A DNA stretch of 64,000 nt from Haemophilus influenzae (GCF_019703545.1 NZ_AP018771.1:496001-560000), one strand, 5' to 3'; numbered from the stretch's first letter, positions 31,224 through 40,958 are shown. Numbers and translations are program-made. The notes: a model not told the origin generated them from the sequence alone.

Positions 31224-32135
31224 ATGATAAATGAAAAATTGAAAATGTGGTGGGAAACGGCTCGACCGAAAACTTTGCCCTTAGCGTTGGCATCGATTTT
31301 CACGGGTTCGGCATTAGGTTATTGGGCGAATCCACAAGGTTTTAATGGGCTTGTAATGGTGCTTTGTTTACTCACGACAATTTTATTGCAGGTGCTTTCT
31401 AATTTTGCCAATGATTATGGGGATCATCAAAAAGGTTCAGATACTGAAGAACGTATTGGGCCATTACGTGGCATTCAAAAAGGTGCAATTTCAGCAAAAG
31501 AACTGAAATGGGGATTAATTCTAATGGTGATGGCAAGTTTTCTTTCAGGAAGTTTCTTGATTGGAATCGCTTATGAAAATCTCTCAGATTTATTCGCTTT
31601 CGCTGGGCTTGGAATTTTAGCTATTGTTGCTGCCATTACTTACACAGTTGGGGTAAAACCTTATGGCTATATGGGCTTGGGCGATATTTCTGTGTTGGTA
31701 TTTTTTGGTTTGCTTGGTGTTGGCGGTACTTATTATTTGCAAATTCACAGTATTGATAGTCACATTATTTTGCCTGCTATTGGTTCTGGCTTATTGGCAA
31801 GTGCGGTATTAAATATCAATAATTTACGCGATATTGAACAGGATGCGAAAGCTAGCAAAAATACCCTAGCCGTTCGTTTAGGTGCATATAAGGGGCGAGT
31901 TTACCACTGTATTTTATTAAGTGTGGCAGCCTTATGTTATTTAGCATTTGCGGTGGCAACGGCCATTTCTTGGACAAATTATTTATTTGTATTGGCAATG
32001 CCGTTGTTGGCTAAACATGCGATCTTTGTTTATCGCAGTCAGCAGCCAAGTGAATTGCGTCCAATGTTGGCTCAAATGTCTATGATTTCTTTATTAATCA
32101 ATATCTTGTTTAGTTTAGGCTTGCTTATCGGCTAA
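31224..32135 (+). CDS. menA: 1,4-dihydroxy-2-naphthoate polyprenyltransferase
   Basis: Integral membrane prenyltransferase (UbiA superfamily) that joins the polyprenyl chain to dihydroxynaphthoate in menaquinone synthesis, required for anaerobic respiration. The polyprenyl-diphosphate site SNFANDYGDHQKGSDT (about residues 60-75) and the second Asp-rich motif NNLRDIEQDAKASKNTLAV (about 197-215) are present. About eight or nine helices are expected. I chose the ATG at 31224 (303 residues); the in-frame GTG at 31209 is part of an uptake signal. No clear RBS is visible, so the start is uncertain. Confidence 0.94.
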   Translation: MINEKLKMWWETARPKTLPLALASIFTGSALGYWANPQGFNGLVMVLCLLTTILLQVLSNFANDYGDHQKGSDTEERIGPLRGIQKGAISAKELKWGLILMVMASFLSGSFLIGIAYENLSDLFAFAGLGILAIVAAITYTVGVKPYGYMGLGDISVLVFFGLLGVGGTYYLQIHSIDSHIILPAIGSGLLASAVLNINNLRDIEQDAKASKNTLAVRLGAYKGRVYHCILLSVAALCYLAFAVATAISWTNYLFVLAMPLLAKHAIFVYRSQQPSELRPMLAQMSMISLLINILFSLGLLIG

Positions 32136-32148
32136 ATCGGCATATACT
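32121..32148 (+). promoter_or_regulatory. Predicted rraA promoter
   Basis: TTGCTT (32121-32126), a 16-bp spacer and TATACT (32143-32148) lie over the end of menA, 39 bases before the rraA start. Confidence 0.5.
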
Positions 32149-32186
32149 AAAGCAAACAACATTTCAACAATTGATAGGGGAAAGTT

Positions 32187-32675
32187 ATGTTTATTGATAC
32201 TTCAGAACTTTGCGATCTTTATGCAGAACAAGTGGATGTCGTGGAGCCAATTTTTTCAAGCTTTGGTGGTGTAAGTAATTTTTACGGTAAAGTCACTACA
32301 GTAAAATGCTTTGAAAGTAATGGATTAATTGCTGAAGTATTAGAAGAAAACGGCGAAGGTCGAGTGCTTGTCATTGATGGCGGTGGTGCGGTACGCCGTG
32401 GTTTGATTGATGCAGAATTGGCTCAACTTGCCGTTGATAATGGTTGGGAAGGCATTATTGTATATGGTGCAGTACGCCAAATTCAGCAATTAGAAAACCT
32501 CGATATTGGTATTCATGCCCTTGCGCCAATTCCAGTCAGTGCAGATGAAAGCAGTGCTGGCGAGAGTGATATTCCAGTGAATTTTGGTGGCGTAACCTTT
32601 TTCCCAGAAGATTATATTTACGCAGATCTGACAGGAATTATACTTTCGCAAGAGCCTCTAGATTTAGAAGATTAA
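32187..32675 (+). CDS. rraA: Ribonuclease E inhibitor RraA
   Basis: A 162-residue RraA family protein (formerly annotated MenG), a trimeric ring that binds RNase E and dampens mRNA decay in enterobacteria. Length and the core [22 protein letters not shown] and [13 protein letters not shown] blocks agree with the E. coli protein. The menA-rraA order is conserved in gammaproteobacteria. RBS AGGGGAAAG. Confidence 0.95.
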   Translation: MFIDTSELCDLYAEQVDVVEPIFSSFGGVSNFYGKVTTVKCFESNGLIAEVLEENGEGRVLVIDGGGAVRRGLIDAELAQLAVDNGWEGIIVYGAVRQIQQLENLDIGIHALAPIPVSADESSAGESDIPVNFGGVTFFPEDYIYADLTGIILSQEPLDLED

Positions 32676-32767
32676 TTTCTACTTGATTAACATCTTAGTA
32701 TTTAAGCTTTCCTATTCTAAACGGCGTATTATACTAAAAAATTAAATTGTAACTATATGATATATAA

Positions 32768-32792
32768 AACCCCGTTCAATTTGAACGGGGTT
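32768..32792 (-). terminator. Terminator of the UPF0114 gene, shared with rraA
   Basis: A perfect 12-bp stem, AACCCCGTTCAA with TTGAACGGGGTT, has a single-base loop. On the minus strand it runs into TTTTATATA, so it best terminates the UPF0114 gene; it may also serve rraA. Confidence 0.8.
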
Positions 32793-32809
32793 AAAAGTGC
32801 GGTAAATTT

Positions 32810-33361
32810 TTAATGTGTTTTATGGCTCGTGCTATACAAAATTTTGTCCGTATAAGCTAAAGCAATTGCCGACACTAAAAAGCCCAAGTGCAACAATAAT
32901 TGCCACATCATCGTTTTTTCTGGCATATTGCTTGCATTCACAAAAGTTTGCAACATATGGATAGATGAAATGCCGATAATAGACATAGAAAGTTTAACTT
33001 TCAACACGGTGGCATTTACGTGGCTCATCCATTCAGGTTGATCAGGATGATTACGCGTACGCAATTTAGAGACAAAGATTTCATAACCGCCGATGGTTAC
33101 CATCACAAGCAAGTTGGCGATCATCACGACATCAATCAAATTCAACACACCTAACATAATTGTGTTGGAATCCATATCATTTACATTAATCACTAACTCC
33201 CATAATCCTTTGATAAATTTATAAGAGTAGATTGCAAGGGTGACAATCAAGCCCAAATAAATCGGCACTTGCAACCAGCGACTAGCAAAAATTATTTTCG
33301 CGATAATATTCGATTGTTCGTTATATTTCGCATAAGGATCAACAGGTTTGTTTTCTTTCAT
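32810..33361 (-). CDS. UPF0114 (YqhA-type) membrane protein
   Basis: A 183-residue membrane protein of the UPF0114/YqhA family with about four hydrophobic segments. Typical sequence includes [18 protein letters not shown] near the N-terminus and [19 protein letters not shown] in the middle. No enzymatic function is established. The neighbours do not suggest a role. The ATG at 33361 is preceded by AGGAATAAAATC, a modest RBS. Confidence 0.88.
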   Translation of the reverse strand: MKENKPVDPYAKYNEQSNIIAKIIFASRWLQVPIYLGLIVTLAIYSYKFIKGLWELVINVNDMDSNTIMLGVLNLIDVVMIANLLVMVTIGGYEIFVSKLRTRNHPDQPEWMSHVNATVLKVKLSMSIIGISSIHMLQTFVNASNMPEKTMMWQLLLHLGFLVSAIALAYTDKILYSTSHKTH

Positions 33362-33466
33362 AAGATTTTATTCCTAAATTAAACAGTGGGTTAAATAAAC
33401 AAAAAAACCGCAAGAAAATAGCAGTTTTTTTGAAAATAGCAATAAGGAAATTGAGTTATTCTAATT

Positions 33467-34465
33467 TTATTTAAAAGTGTAAACAGATTCTCTTAACACG
33501 CAAGTTGGTTCTAAAACCAAAGTGCGGTAATTTTCATTAGGATTTTTAATTCGTTGCAATAGTGTTTCAACAGCGAGTTTGCCAAGTTCAGCTTTCGGTT
33601 GGCAAATGGTGGAAAGGGGAGGTGAGAGATAACGAGCCAATTCAATGTCATCATAGCCCATAATTGAAAGATCTTGCGGAATACGTAAGCCTTGTTGCTG
33701 AATAGCTTGATATGCACCAACAGCAATGGTGTCACTACAACAAAAAACTGCTGTTGGACGTGAAGATTGAGTAAGTAAAGATTGTATGCCAAGTACACCG
33801 CCTTCAAAGTCAAAATGACTTTCGACAATCCAATGAGGATTTAACGCAATTTTTGCTTCCGACAGCGCATTTTTATAACCTTGCAAACGATTTTGTGCGA
33901 CAGATTTTTTGAGATTCCCCGTAATAATGCCAATTTTACGATGTCCTGCATCGATTAATGCTTTTGTCGCCAAATAGCCACCAAGTGCTGAATTTTCGAG
34001 TATTTTATCTGCATTTAACTCAGTAAACCACCAGTCCATCACAACCAGTGGCAGAGAAATGGCTAACTCTATATCAGCCTGAAAACGGCTATCACCACAC
34101 ATCAAAAGCAAACCATCCACTTGTTTGTGCATTAGAGTTTGCAGATTTTGTTGTAGGCGTTTGGCATCTCCACCCGTTGTAGCAATAATAAGATTATATT
34201 GATTTTTCTGACAATATTGCTCCACGCCAGCCATCACTTCCGCAAAGAAGGGATTATTTGTTGCGGTGACAAGTAGTCCGATAGTTTTGGTTTCGCGCAC
34301 CTTAAGGCTTCGTGCAACAGCTGAGGGGGTGTAATTCAGTTCAGCGACAATACGCATCACTTTCTCACGAATTTCATCGCTAACAAAACGCGATCCATTA
34401 ATGACATGTGAAACTGTGGAAGTCGAAACTTGCGCCAGTCGTGCAATATCTTTCATTGTCGCCAT
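33467..34465 (-). CDS. rbsR: LacI-family ribose operon repressor
   Basis: A 332-residue LacI/GalR repressor. The N-terminal helix-turn-helix is [21 protein letters not shown] (residues 4-24), followed by the hinge helix ([11 protein letters not shown]) and a periplasmic-binding-protein-like ligand domain. It is the last gene of a four-gene operon after rbsK (27 nt). RbsR normally binds D-ribose and releases its operator. A perfect candidate operator, TCGAAACGTTTCGA, is found at the head of the operon (37775-37788), suggesting autoregulation and control of the nucleoside genes. Confidence 0.93.
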   Translation of the reverse strand: MATMKDIARLAQVSTSTVSHVINGSRFVSDEIREKVMRIVAELNYTPSAVARSLKVRETKTIGLLVTATNNPFFAEVMAGVEQYCQKNQYNLIIATTGGDAKRLQQNLQTLMHKQVDGLLLMCGDSRFQADIELAISLPLVVMDWWFTELNADKILENSALGGYLATKALIDAGHRKIGIITGNLKKSVAQNRLQGYKNALSEAKIALNPHWIVESHFDFEGGVLGIQSLLTQSSRPTAVFCCSDTIAVGAYQAIQQQGLRIPQDLSIMGYDDIELARYLSPPLSTICQPKAELGKLAVETLLQRIKNPNENYRTLVLEPTCVLRESVYTFK

Positions 34466-34492
34466 AAAAACACCCTAAAAATTCACCGCACT

Positions 34493-35416
34493 TTAAGCGT
34501 GTTCAAGAAATTCCAAAGTTTCTTGACGCGTTGGAATAGAGGATTGAGCCCCTTTTTTCGTCACACTAATCGCAGCGGCAGCTTGCCCAAAACGAATGGC
34601 TTCATCAAAGGCTTTTTCTTCCAATAAAGCCGTAACAAAACCGCCATTAAATGTATCACCAGCTGCGGTAGTATCTATTGCTTGCACACAAAAGCCCTTA
34701 ATGATGCGGCTTTTACCTTTTCGACTGACAAACACACCTTTCGCGCCAAGGGTAATCATTACGGTTTGAATGCCTTTATCGTGAAAAACACTCGCAGCTT
34801 TCACCGCACTTTGCTCGTCGGTTACCGCTATCCCCGTCAGGATTTCAGCTTCAGTTTCATTTGGTGTAATAATATCAATCAAACTCAATAATTCGTCCGA
34901 TAAAATCTGCGCTGGAGCAGGATTTAGCACAACCTTAACACCATTTTTCTTAGCGATTTGAGCAGCCAGCTCCACACCAGAAAGTGGGGTTTCTAATTGC
35001 ATTAACAAGCAATCCGATTGTGCAATTTGCGCCTCACTTTGACGAACAACCATCTCACCCAAATGTGCATTTGCACCGCTAGCCAACACAATACTGTTCT
35101 CACTAGACTTGGCAACTTGAATAAATGCCATTCCCGTCATTTCCTGTGAAACGGTATTAATATGGGTTGTATCAATTCCTTCTTGCGCAAACGCATTTTT
35201 CATTGTTTTGCCTATGCTATCTGATCCAATGCAACTAATGAATGCGACCTTTGCCCCTAAACGAGCGGCTGCCACTGCTTGATTGGCACCTTTGCCACCA
35301 TAGGCAATTTGATAATTTTGACCTGTTAGCGTTTCACCGGGTTTAGCAAAGTAAGGCACAGAAATCACATGATCAGCATTAATACTGCCAAGAACGGTGA
35401 GTTTTTTCCCTTTCAT
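34493..35416 (-). CDS. rbsK: Ribokinase
   Basis: A PfkB-family sugar kinase of 307 residues that phosphorylates D-ribose to ribose 5-phosphate. The N-terminal GSINADHV and YGGKGANQAVAAARLG blocks bind ribose. PNETEAE is about residue 185. The catalytic and anion-hole motif DTTAAGDTFNGGF is at about 248-260. In this genome it is preceded not by a ribose ABC transporter but by a nucleoside transporter and a nucleoside hydrolase, so its ribose would come from hydrolysed ribonucleosides. Confidence 0.96.
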   Translation of the reverse strand: MKGKKLTVLGSINADHVISVPYFAKPGETLTGQNYQIAYGGKGANQAVAAARLGAKVAFISCIGSDSIGKTMKNAFAQEGIDTTHINTVSQEMTGMAFIQVAKSSENSIVLASGANAHLGEMVVRQSEAQIAQSDCLLMQLETPLSGVELAAQIAKKNGVKVVLNPAPAQILSDELLSLIDIITPNETEAEILTGIAVTDEQSAVKAASVFHDKGIQTVMITLGAKGVFVSRKGKSRIIKGFCVQAIDTTAAGDTFNGGFVTALLEEKAFDEAIRFGQAAAAISVTKKGAQSSIPTRQETLEFLEHA

Positions 35417-35463
35417 AATTATTCTCCATTACAAAAGTAGGCATATAAAACAATTAAACATCT

Positions 35464-35490
35464 GAAGTGCGGCTATTTTTACCGCACTTT
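35464..35490. other. Imperfect uptake-signal pair at the rbsK/nupC-like junction
   Basis: AAGTGCGGC (35465-35473, last base off consensus) faces ACCGCACTT (35481-35489). It sits at the boundary between the conserved rbsK-rbsR part and the two nucleoside genes. No uptake signal was seen from here to about 38060. Confidence 0.7.
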
Positions 35491-35496
35491 TGAAGC

Positions 35497-36744
35497 TTAA
35501 GCTAAAACTACTCCACTTAAACCAATAAAAAACCCCGCAATAGTTGCGCTTAATAAATTAGCCAAAGACCCCGCAATAACAGCTCTAATTCCCAATCTAG
35601 CAATATCTCCTCGACGATTTGGCGCCATACCGCCAACACCACCAATTAATACAGCAATAGAACCAAAATTGGCAAAACCACAAAGAGCAAAAGTAATTAT
35701 AGCCTTTGTTTTATCTGTAAGTTCCATTGGCGGATTTGCTCCTAAATAAGTAGAGAATTCAGAGTAACCGACAAATTCATTTACAGTTAATTTAATACCA
35801 ATCATATGCCCTGCAACTTCAGCATCACTCCAAGGTACTCCCATAACCCACGCTAATGGTTTAAAAATCCACCCCAAAATCATGCCTAAAGAAAGATCTG
35901 GTCGATTAAACAATTCTCCAATTCCACCTAACATACCATTAACAAGCGCAATTAAAGCGATAAATGCAACCAACATTGCCCCTATATTTAATGCCATACT
36001 CATTCCAGCCCCGGCACCAGAAGCAATAGCTTCAAGCGCATTAGCAGGTTTATCTAATTCAACCTCTTCTATTTCGTCATTAAATTCTTCTGTTTGAGGA
36101 TACAACATTTTTGCAAATAATAAGCCTGCAGGCGCAGCCATAAAGGAGGCTGCGATTAGGTAGGTTAAAGGTACACCTAATCCAGCGTATCCAGCTAAAA
36201 CAGAACCTGAAATGGATGCTAGTCCTCCACACATAATAGCAAAAAGCTCTGATTCCGTCATTTTGCTAATATAGGGTTTTACAACCAATGGCGCTTCTGT
36301 TTGTCCAACAAAAATATTAGCTGCAGCAGACATAGACTCTGCTTTTGATGTTCCCAAGACTTTTTGCAATCCACCTCCAATTAATTTGATGACCCATTGC
36401 ATTACACCTATATAATAAAGCAAGGAAATCAATGCAGAGAAAAAAACTATGACTGGAAGCACCTTAATAGCAAAAATAAAACCAACACTTTCACCCGATG
36501 CCAATCTACCAAAAACAAATGAAATACCTTCATTTGCGTAAGCAATAACTTTACTTACTGCATTAGACATACCCAAAAGGGCATCTCGACCAATAGGTAC
36601 ATACAAAATAAATGCACCAATAGCGATTTGAATTACTAATGCACCAAATACCGTTCTTACACGAATAGCTTTTCTATTATTGGAAAGGAGATAGGCTATG
36701 CCTAATAATACAAAAATCCCTAAGATACTAATAAATGCATCCAT
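35497..36744 (-). CDS. Second NupC-type nucleoside transporter
   Basis: A 415-residue concentrative nucleoside transporter, clearly paralogous to nupC at 17.0-18.3 kb along its whole length. Shared blocks include [53 protein letters not shown] and [15 protein letters not shown]. It lies 51 nt after the nucleoside hydrolase and before rbsK, so it should import the ribonucleosides the hydrolase splits. Third-position A/T is heavier than in nupC and it holds no uptake signal, consistent with more recent arrival. RBS GAGGT. Confidence 0.93.
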   Translation of the reverse strand: MDAFISILGIFVLLGIAYLLSNNRKAIRVRTVFGALVIQIAIGAFILYVPIGRDALLGMSNAVSKVIAYANEGISFVFGRLASGESVGFIFAIKVLPVIVFFSALISLLYYIGVMQWVIKLIGGGLQKVLGTSKAESMSAAANIFVGQTEAPLVVKPYISKMTESELFAIMCGGLASISGSVLAGYAGLGVPLTYLIAASFMAAPAGLLFAKMLYPQTEEFNDEIEEVELDKPANALEAIASGAGAGMSMALNIGAMLVAFIALIALVNGMLGGIGELFNRPDLSLGMILGWIFKPLAWVMGVPWSDAEVAGHMIGIKLTVNEFVGYSEFSTYLGANPPMELTDKTKAIITFALCGFANFGSIAVLIGGVGGMAPNRRGDIARLGIRAVIAGSLANLLSATIAGFFIGLSGVVLA

Positions 36745-36795
36745 AGTTTGACCTCATTGTAAATAAAAGGAAGATAATAAAAATAAACTTTTTTG

Positions 36796-37728
36796 TTAAT
36801 TTAATCGTTTGATTGCATCAATAATTAAATTCCAAAATCTCTCTTTATCTAGCTTTGTAGCTACTTTCGTATTGCAAAGCTTAGGTGGATAACGGAAATC
36901 AGCAACTGTCATTCCTAGGGTATGTGTACCAGTTAATTCAATATTAACTGGTACACTTACTGTTTCTATTAACGTTGGATCAATAACATAAGCTACAGCA
37001 CAAGGATCATGAACTGGAGGATAATTAAAGCCTTGGGCTTGTTTATACATTTTTCCAAAAAATTCAAGTAATTCGACAACAAATTCAGCAGGCTTAGTAT
37101 CAATTTTCGCGATACGCTCAACAACATCGGGGGTGGCTAATGCTTGGTGTGTTAAATCTAATCCAACCATAGTTACTTTCCATCCAGCATTAAATACAAT
37201 ATGCGCAGCTTCTGGATCAATTTTTATATTAAACTCAGCTACGGCACTCCAATTTCCAGTATGATACCCTCCCCCCATTAATACAACTTCTTTTACTCTC
37301 TCAATAATTTTCGGTTCTAATCTTGCAGCTAAAGCAATATTCGTCAACCCTCCTGTTGGGACAAGAGTAATTGTTTTCTCTGGGTGAGACATAATAAGAT
37401 CAATGATTAATTCCACAGCATGCTTTTCATTGAAAGTTCGATTAGATTCAGGTAGTTTTGGACCGTCTAACCCTGATTCACCATGAATACTAGGTGCAAC
37501 CTCAATTTCCCTAACAATAGGTCTGTCTGCGCCCTTCGCAAAAGGAACATTTTTCATTTGCGCAATTTCAGCAATTGCCAAAGCATTTCGTGATACTTTC
37601 TCTAATGTTTGATTACCTACTACAGTAGTGACTGCAAGTAGTTCAATCTCTGGATTACCATAAGCGAGTAACATAGCTATCGCATCATCATGTCCAGGAT
37701 CACAATCTAAAATAATTTTTTTACGCAT
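36796..37728 (-). CDS. Ribonucleoside hydrolase (Rih/IunH family)
   Basis: A 310-residue inosine/uridine-preferring nucleoside hydrolase that splits the N-glycosidic bond to free base and D-ribose. The calcium-binding signature DCDPGHDDA is at residues 8-16, HGESGLDGP near 83, and the active-site PPVHDPCAVAYV histidine-aspartate block near residue 237. General similarity is to RihA/RihB, so pyrimidine nucleosides are plausible substrates, but purines cannot be excluded. It is the first gene of the operon; AGGAGT precedes the ATG. The released ribose is the substrate of RbsK downstream. Confidence 0.93.
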   Translation of the reverse strand: MRKKIILDCDPGHDDAIAMLLAYGNPEIELLAVTTVVGNQTLEKVSRNALAIAEIAQMKNVPFAKGADRPIVREIEVAPSIHGESGLDGPKLPESNRTFNEKHAVELIIDLIMSHPEKTITLVPTGGLTNIALAARLEPKIIERVKEVVLMGGGYHTGNWSAVAEFNIKIDPEAAHIVFNAGWKVTMVGLDLTHQALATPDVVERIAKIDTKPAEFVVELLEFFGKMYKQAQGFNYPPVHDPCAVAYVIDPTLIETVSVPVNIELTGTHTLGMTVADFRYPPKLCNTKVATKLDKERFWNLIIDAIKRLN

Positions 37729-37774
37729 TCTTTACTCCTATATTTTTCATAGTCATAAACTGCTGACCTTCATA

Positions 37775-37788
37775 TCGAAACGTTTCGA
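37775..37788. promoter_or_regulatory. Predicted RbsR operator
   Basis: TCGAAACGTTTCGA is a perfect 14-bp palindrome with the central CG typical of LacI-family operators and the AAACGTTT core of known RbsR and PurR sites. It lies just downstream of the predicted -10 box of the operon, where a bound repressor would block initiation. Confidence 0.75.
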
Positions 37789-37795
37789 CAAGGTA

Positions 37796-37823
37796 AATAT
37801 AAAGAACAAAAATAGAAAAACAA
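37796..37823 (-). promoter_or_regulatory. Predicted promoter of the nucleoside-rbsKR operon
   Basis: Read on the minus strand, TTGTTT (37823-37818), a 16-bp spacer and TATATT (37801-37796) are followed after 7 bases by the operator palindrome. A CRP-like sequence, TGGGATATTGATCACA (37841-37856), lies upstream with one good half-site. Confidence 0.5.
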
Positions 37824-37915
37824 CTAAGAAATTTCAAATTTGGGATATTGATCACAAAATTTCTAGATAGGATAAAAAATTCTCCGACCAAATTTACATT
37901 CAATCGGAGAATAAA

Positions 37916-39358
37916 TTATTGAAGATTTTCTTGATTTAAGACATTCAATCTAGCCAAATCCAGCTGATTATTCAATAAGTCCACATCGGGCATTGTTTTA
38001 TTGGCTTTTGCGGAAAGGGTTTTAAATCGTTCTACTTTGCCAACTAAACCTTGTTGGCCAACAAGTGCGGTGACGGTGCTGTTGTATTGGTTGCTGACAG
38101 TGGAAAGCGTATTGCCGAGTTTGTTTAAACGCTCTGCCACCAAACAAATTTGGTTATAGATTTCGCCCGCTTTTTCAGCAATTTCTTTGGCTTCAGCATT
38201 ACCACGTTCGATACGCCAGAGGTTTGCCACGGTGCGTAAAATCGGCATTAGCGTAGTGTGAGAGACCATAATTACATTGCGTTCATAACCGTAATTAAAT
38301 AAGGCAGGATCAGCTTTTAAAGCCTCAATATACGCAGGTTCCACCGCAATAAACATAAGAACAAAATTCGGGCTGCACATGCCAATCAGATTGCTGTAAT
38401 CTTTTTTATGCAGATCGTTAATATGGGTTTTTAATGCGGAAATATGTTCTTTTAGTAAACGCTCACGTTCAAAATCATCCTCAGAATTCACCGCATTTTC
38501 GTAAGCCACGAGCGACATTTTGCTGTCGATAATTAAGTGTTTTTCATCAGGTAAATTCAACACAAAATCAGGATAATTTCGTCCACCTTGTTCATCTTTA
38601 AAATGTGCTTGAGCGCGGTAATGTACATTTTCTTCAAGTCCTGCCAGTTGCAACGCTCGTTCTAATTGCACTTCGCCCCAGTTGCCTAACGTTTTCTTTT
38701 CGCCTTTCAGCGCAGAAGTTAAATTACTCGCCTCTTGCGACATATTCAGACCAATTTCCAGCACTTTTTTAATTTCCGCTTCCAAGCCTGCATTGCCTTT
38801 CACGGATTCGGAGTGAATTTCATTGACGCGTTTTTGGAAACCTTCAATTTGCTCACGGAAAGGCTTGAGCAAGGTTTCCAATGCCGTTTGATTTGATTGA
38901 CTAAATGATCGACTTTTTTCATCCAAAATACGATTTGCTAGGTTTTGAAATTCCACACTCAACTGCAGCTTAGATTGTTCAAAGTTCTGTTGTTGCGCGG
39001 AAAAATATTTTTCTTTCTCTGTTAAGGTTGTTTGTAACCCCGTTAATTCTTGAGAAAGTGCGGTCAATTTTTCAGTCAAATTTTGTCGTTCTTGTGTGAG
39101 ATGATGTATTTGTTCATCACGTTCAGTTAAACGATATTGCAGTCCTTGATTTTCAGTCTGTACTTTAATTGTTTGTTGTTCAAACTGGTTTTTAATGCTA
39201 CTAAGTTCATCAAATTTACTGGCAAGCTGATTATAATCTTGAGTCGTTTTCGATAATTCTTGATGAAGATGTGTATATTTTTGCTGGCGTAGAATAAGTA
39301 ATAAAATCAATATAATAACAACAGCTAACAAGCTGAAAAGTAACAAATTTTCTGACAT
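37916..39358 (-). CDS. rmuC: RmuC-family DNA recombination protein
   Basis: A 480-residue RmuC homologue. The N-terminus is one membrane helix (LLLFSLLAVVIILILLLIL), followed by a long coiled coil (about residues 30-180) and a nuclease-like domain with NYPDFVLNLPDEKHLIIDSKMSL (about 255-277), a PD-(D/E)xK-type core. RmuC limits inversions between short repeats in E. coli. The ATG at 39358 follows AAGAGAGAA. It converges with nothing and is upstream of the nucleoside operon on the same strand. Confidence 0.94.
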   Translation of the reverse strand: MSENLLLFSLLAVVIILILLLILRQQKYTHLHQELSKTTQDYNQLASKFDELSSIKNQFEQQTIKVQTENQGLQYRLTERDEQIHHLTQERQNLTEKLTALSQELTGLQTTLTEKEKYFSAQQQNFEQSKLQLSVEFQNLANRILDEKSRSFSQSNQTALETLLKPFREQIEGFQKRVNEIHSESVKGNAGLEAEIKKVLEIGLNMSQEASNLTSALKGEKKTLGNWGEVQLERALQLAGLEENVHYRAQAHFKDEQGGRNYPDFVLNLPDEKHLIIDSKMSLVAYENAVNSEDDFERERLLKEHISALKTHINDLHKKDYSNLIGMCSPNFVLMFIAVEPAYIEALKADPALFNYGYERNVIMVSHTTLMPILRTVANLWRIERGNAEAKEIAEKAGEIYNQICLVAERLNKLGNTLSTVSNQYNSTVTALVGQQGLVGKVERFKTLSAKANKTMPDVDLLNNQLDLARLNVLNQENLQ

Positions 39359-39522
39359 ATTTCTCTCTTAATGGAAAACACAAATTGTAGCGAAAAATAT
39401 TATTTTAATTCTTGCTTTAAAGTGCGGTAAAGTTTTTAACTGATTTAGAATTTATGTCCATACAAAAATTAATTATTTTAGTCAATTTTGATGGCAATGC
39501 TTTAGAAAAACATTGTTGTATT

Positions 39523-40818
39523 TTAACGGTATTTATCTAAAAACTTGTAATACTGCACACCAATCTTTGTCGCAAGATCTTTGATAATTCGACCACCATA
39601 AACAGAAGGGACTTTCAGTCCTTCAAAAATAGATAAACGTTCATCGTCACCCAAAATCGCCTCAGCTACAATTCGCCCTGCAAGACCAGTCAAAGCAACA
39701 CCGTGACCAGAATAACCATGAGCAAAATAAATATGCGGAGAAATACGACCAAAATGTGGCGTTGAGTTTAAGGTCATATCAATCGGGCCAGCCCAGCCAT
39801 AATCGATTTTTACATTTTCAAGTTGCGGGAATACACACAACATATTTTTCCGCATAACCGCGACCATATCTTTTTCTGAGCTAGAATCACTACCAAAAAG
39901 CAAGCGATTGTCAGCACTTAAACGATAATAGTCTAATAATAAATTGTTATCGCACACTGACATGCCATTATTAATGACAGAATCAGCAACCGCTTGGCTT
40001 AACGGCTCTGTGGCGATAATAAAACTTTCCACAGGTAATATTTTACGATTAATTCCGTGATGAATAGATTTCGGGAGCGCATCAATATAAGCATTGGTGG
40101 CTAAAATAACGTCTTGAGAAATAACCGCACTTTTAGCTGTTTTAACCTCAACGCAACCATTTTTCTCAACCATATCCATTACAGGAGATTGTTCAAAAAT
40201 TTGAACACCCAGATCGACACAAGCTTTCGCTAAACCTAAACAATAATTAAGTGGATGCAAATGCCCTGAATTACTATCAAATAGCCCCCCCACATAAATA
40301 TCACTGCCTAAGTGCTGTTTTAATTTCGCCTTATCCCAAAGTTGCATATTCTGATAGCCAAAATTTTTATGAATTTCTTTTTCCATTTCAATTAAGTCAT
40401 CCATTCGGCGTTCATTTAATGCTAATGTGGCATAGCCTTTTTTCCAGTCGCACTGAATGCCATATTTTTCAATACGTTCATCAATAATATCAATGGTCTC
40501 TAATGACATATTCCAAAGTTTATGTGCTTTATCTTCGCCAACTTGTTTAACGTATTCATCAATGCCTTCTTCAAAGCCATTAATTGCCTGCCCACCACTG
40601 CGACCAGAAGCACCAAATCCTACTCTTGCGCCCTCTAAGACAATGACTTTTTTTCCTTTCTCCGCCAGTTCTAATGCTGCAGATAAACCAAAAAATCCAG
40701 CTCCGATCACACATACATCAGCATGTTCAATTTGAGTGAGCGGTGGGAATTGAAAATCTTGGTTACGAGAGTCGAAATAATAAGAGCGAACGTGTTCTTG
40801 ATAGGCAAAATTAAGCAT
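39523..40818 (-). CDS. FAD-dependent oxidoreductase (DAO family, PuuB/OrdL-like)
   Basis: A 431-residue flavoprotein of the D-amino acid oxidase family. The dinucleotide-binding motif VCVIGAGFFGLSAALELAEKG is near residues 35-55, and the C-terminal GYSGHGVALTGLAGRIVAEAI block is typical. Similarity is to gamma-glutamylputrescine oxidase PuuB/OrdL, and the divergent neighbour is a polyamine-binding protein, so an amine substrate is plausible but unproven. The ATG at 40818 has AAGGGA upstream; the longer frame to 40875 has no RBS. Confidence 0.88.
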   Translation of the reverse strand: MLNFAYQEHVRSYYFDSRNQDFQFPPLTQIEHADVCVIGAGFFGLSAALELAEKGKKVIVLEGARVGFGASGRSGGQAINGFEEGIDEYVKQVGEDKAHKLWNMSLETIDIIDERIEKYGIQCDWKKGYATLALNERRMDDLIEMEKEIHKNFGYQNMQLWDKAKLKQHLGSDIYVGGLFDSNSGHLHPLNYCLGLAKACVDLGVQIFEQSPVMDMVEKNGCVEVKTAKSAVISQDVILATNAYIDALPKSIHHGINRKILPVESFIIATEPLSQAVADSVINNGMSVCDNNLLLDYYRLSADNRLLFGSDSSSEKDMVAVMRKNMLCVFPQLENVKIDYGWAGPIDMTLNSTPHFGRISPHIYFAHGYSGHGVALTGLAGRIVAEAILGDDERLSIFEGLKVPSVYGGRIIKDLATKIGVQYYKFLDKYR

Positions 40819-40894
40819 AAAAAATCCCTTAGGAAAAAACTGGCAAAATCTTACCCCGAAAGGGAAATATGTCAAACCTTTTAGAAAAAAATGC

Positions 40895-40926
40895 TATACT
40901 GCACGCGCGCAAAATTTGCGCGTTTT
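40895..40926 (+). promoter_or_regulatory. potD promoter with start-site hairpin
   Basis: An extended -10, TGCTATACT (TATACT at 40895-40900), is followed at once by the palindrome CGCGCAAA-A-TTTGCGCG (40906-40922) and TTTT. The hairpin would form at the very 5' end of the message. Confidence 0.5.
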
Positions 40927-40958
40927 ATGATGAACGATAACCCTCGGAGGTCAATAAA

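Noticed and set aside
33400-33430. rbsR terminator at AAACCGC...GCAGTTTTTTT
   Set aside because: The stem is short with a C-A mismatch; too weak to list although a terminator is expected here.
37841-37856. Full CRP site upstream of the nucleoside operon
   Set aside because: Only one half-site (TGTGA) is good; the other is TCCCA, so I list it only as CRP-like.
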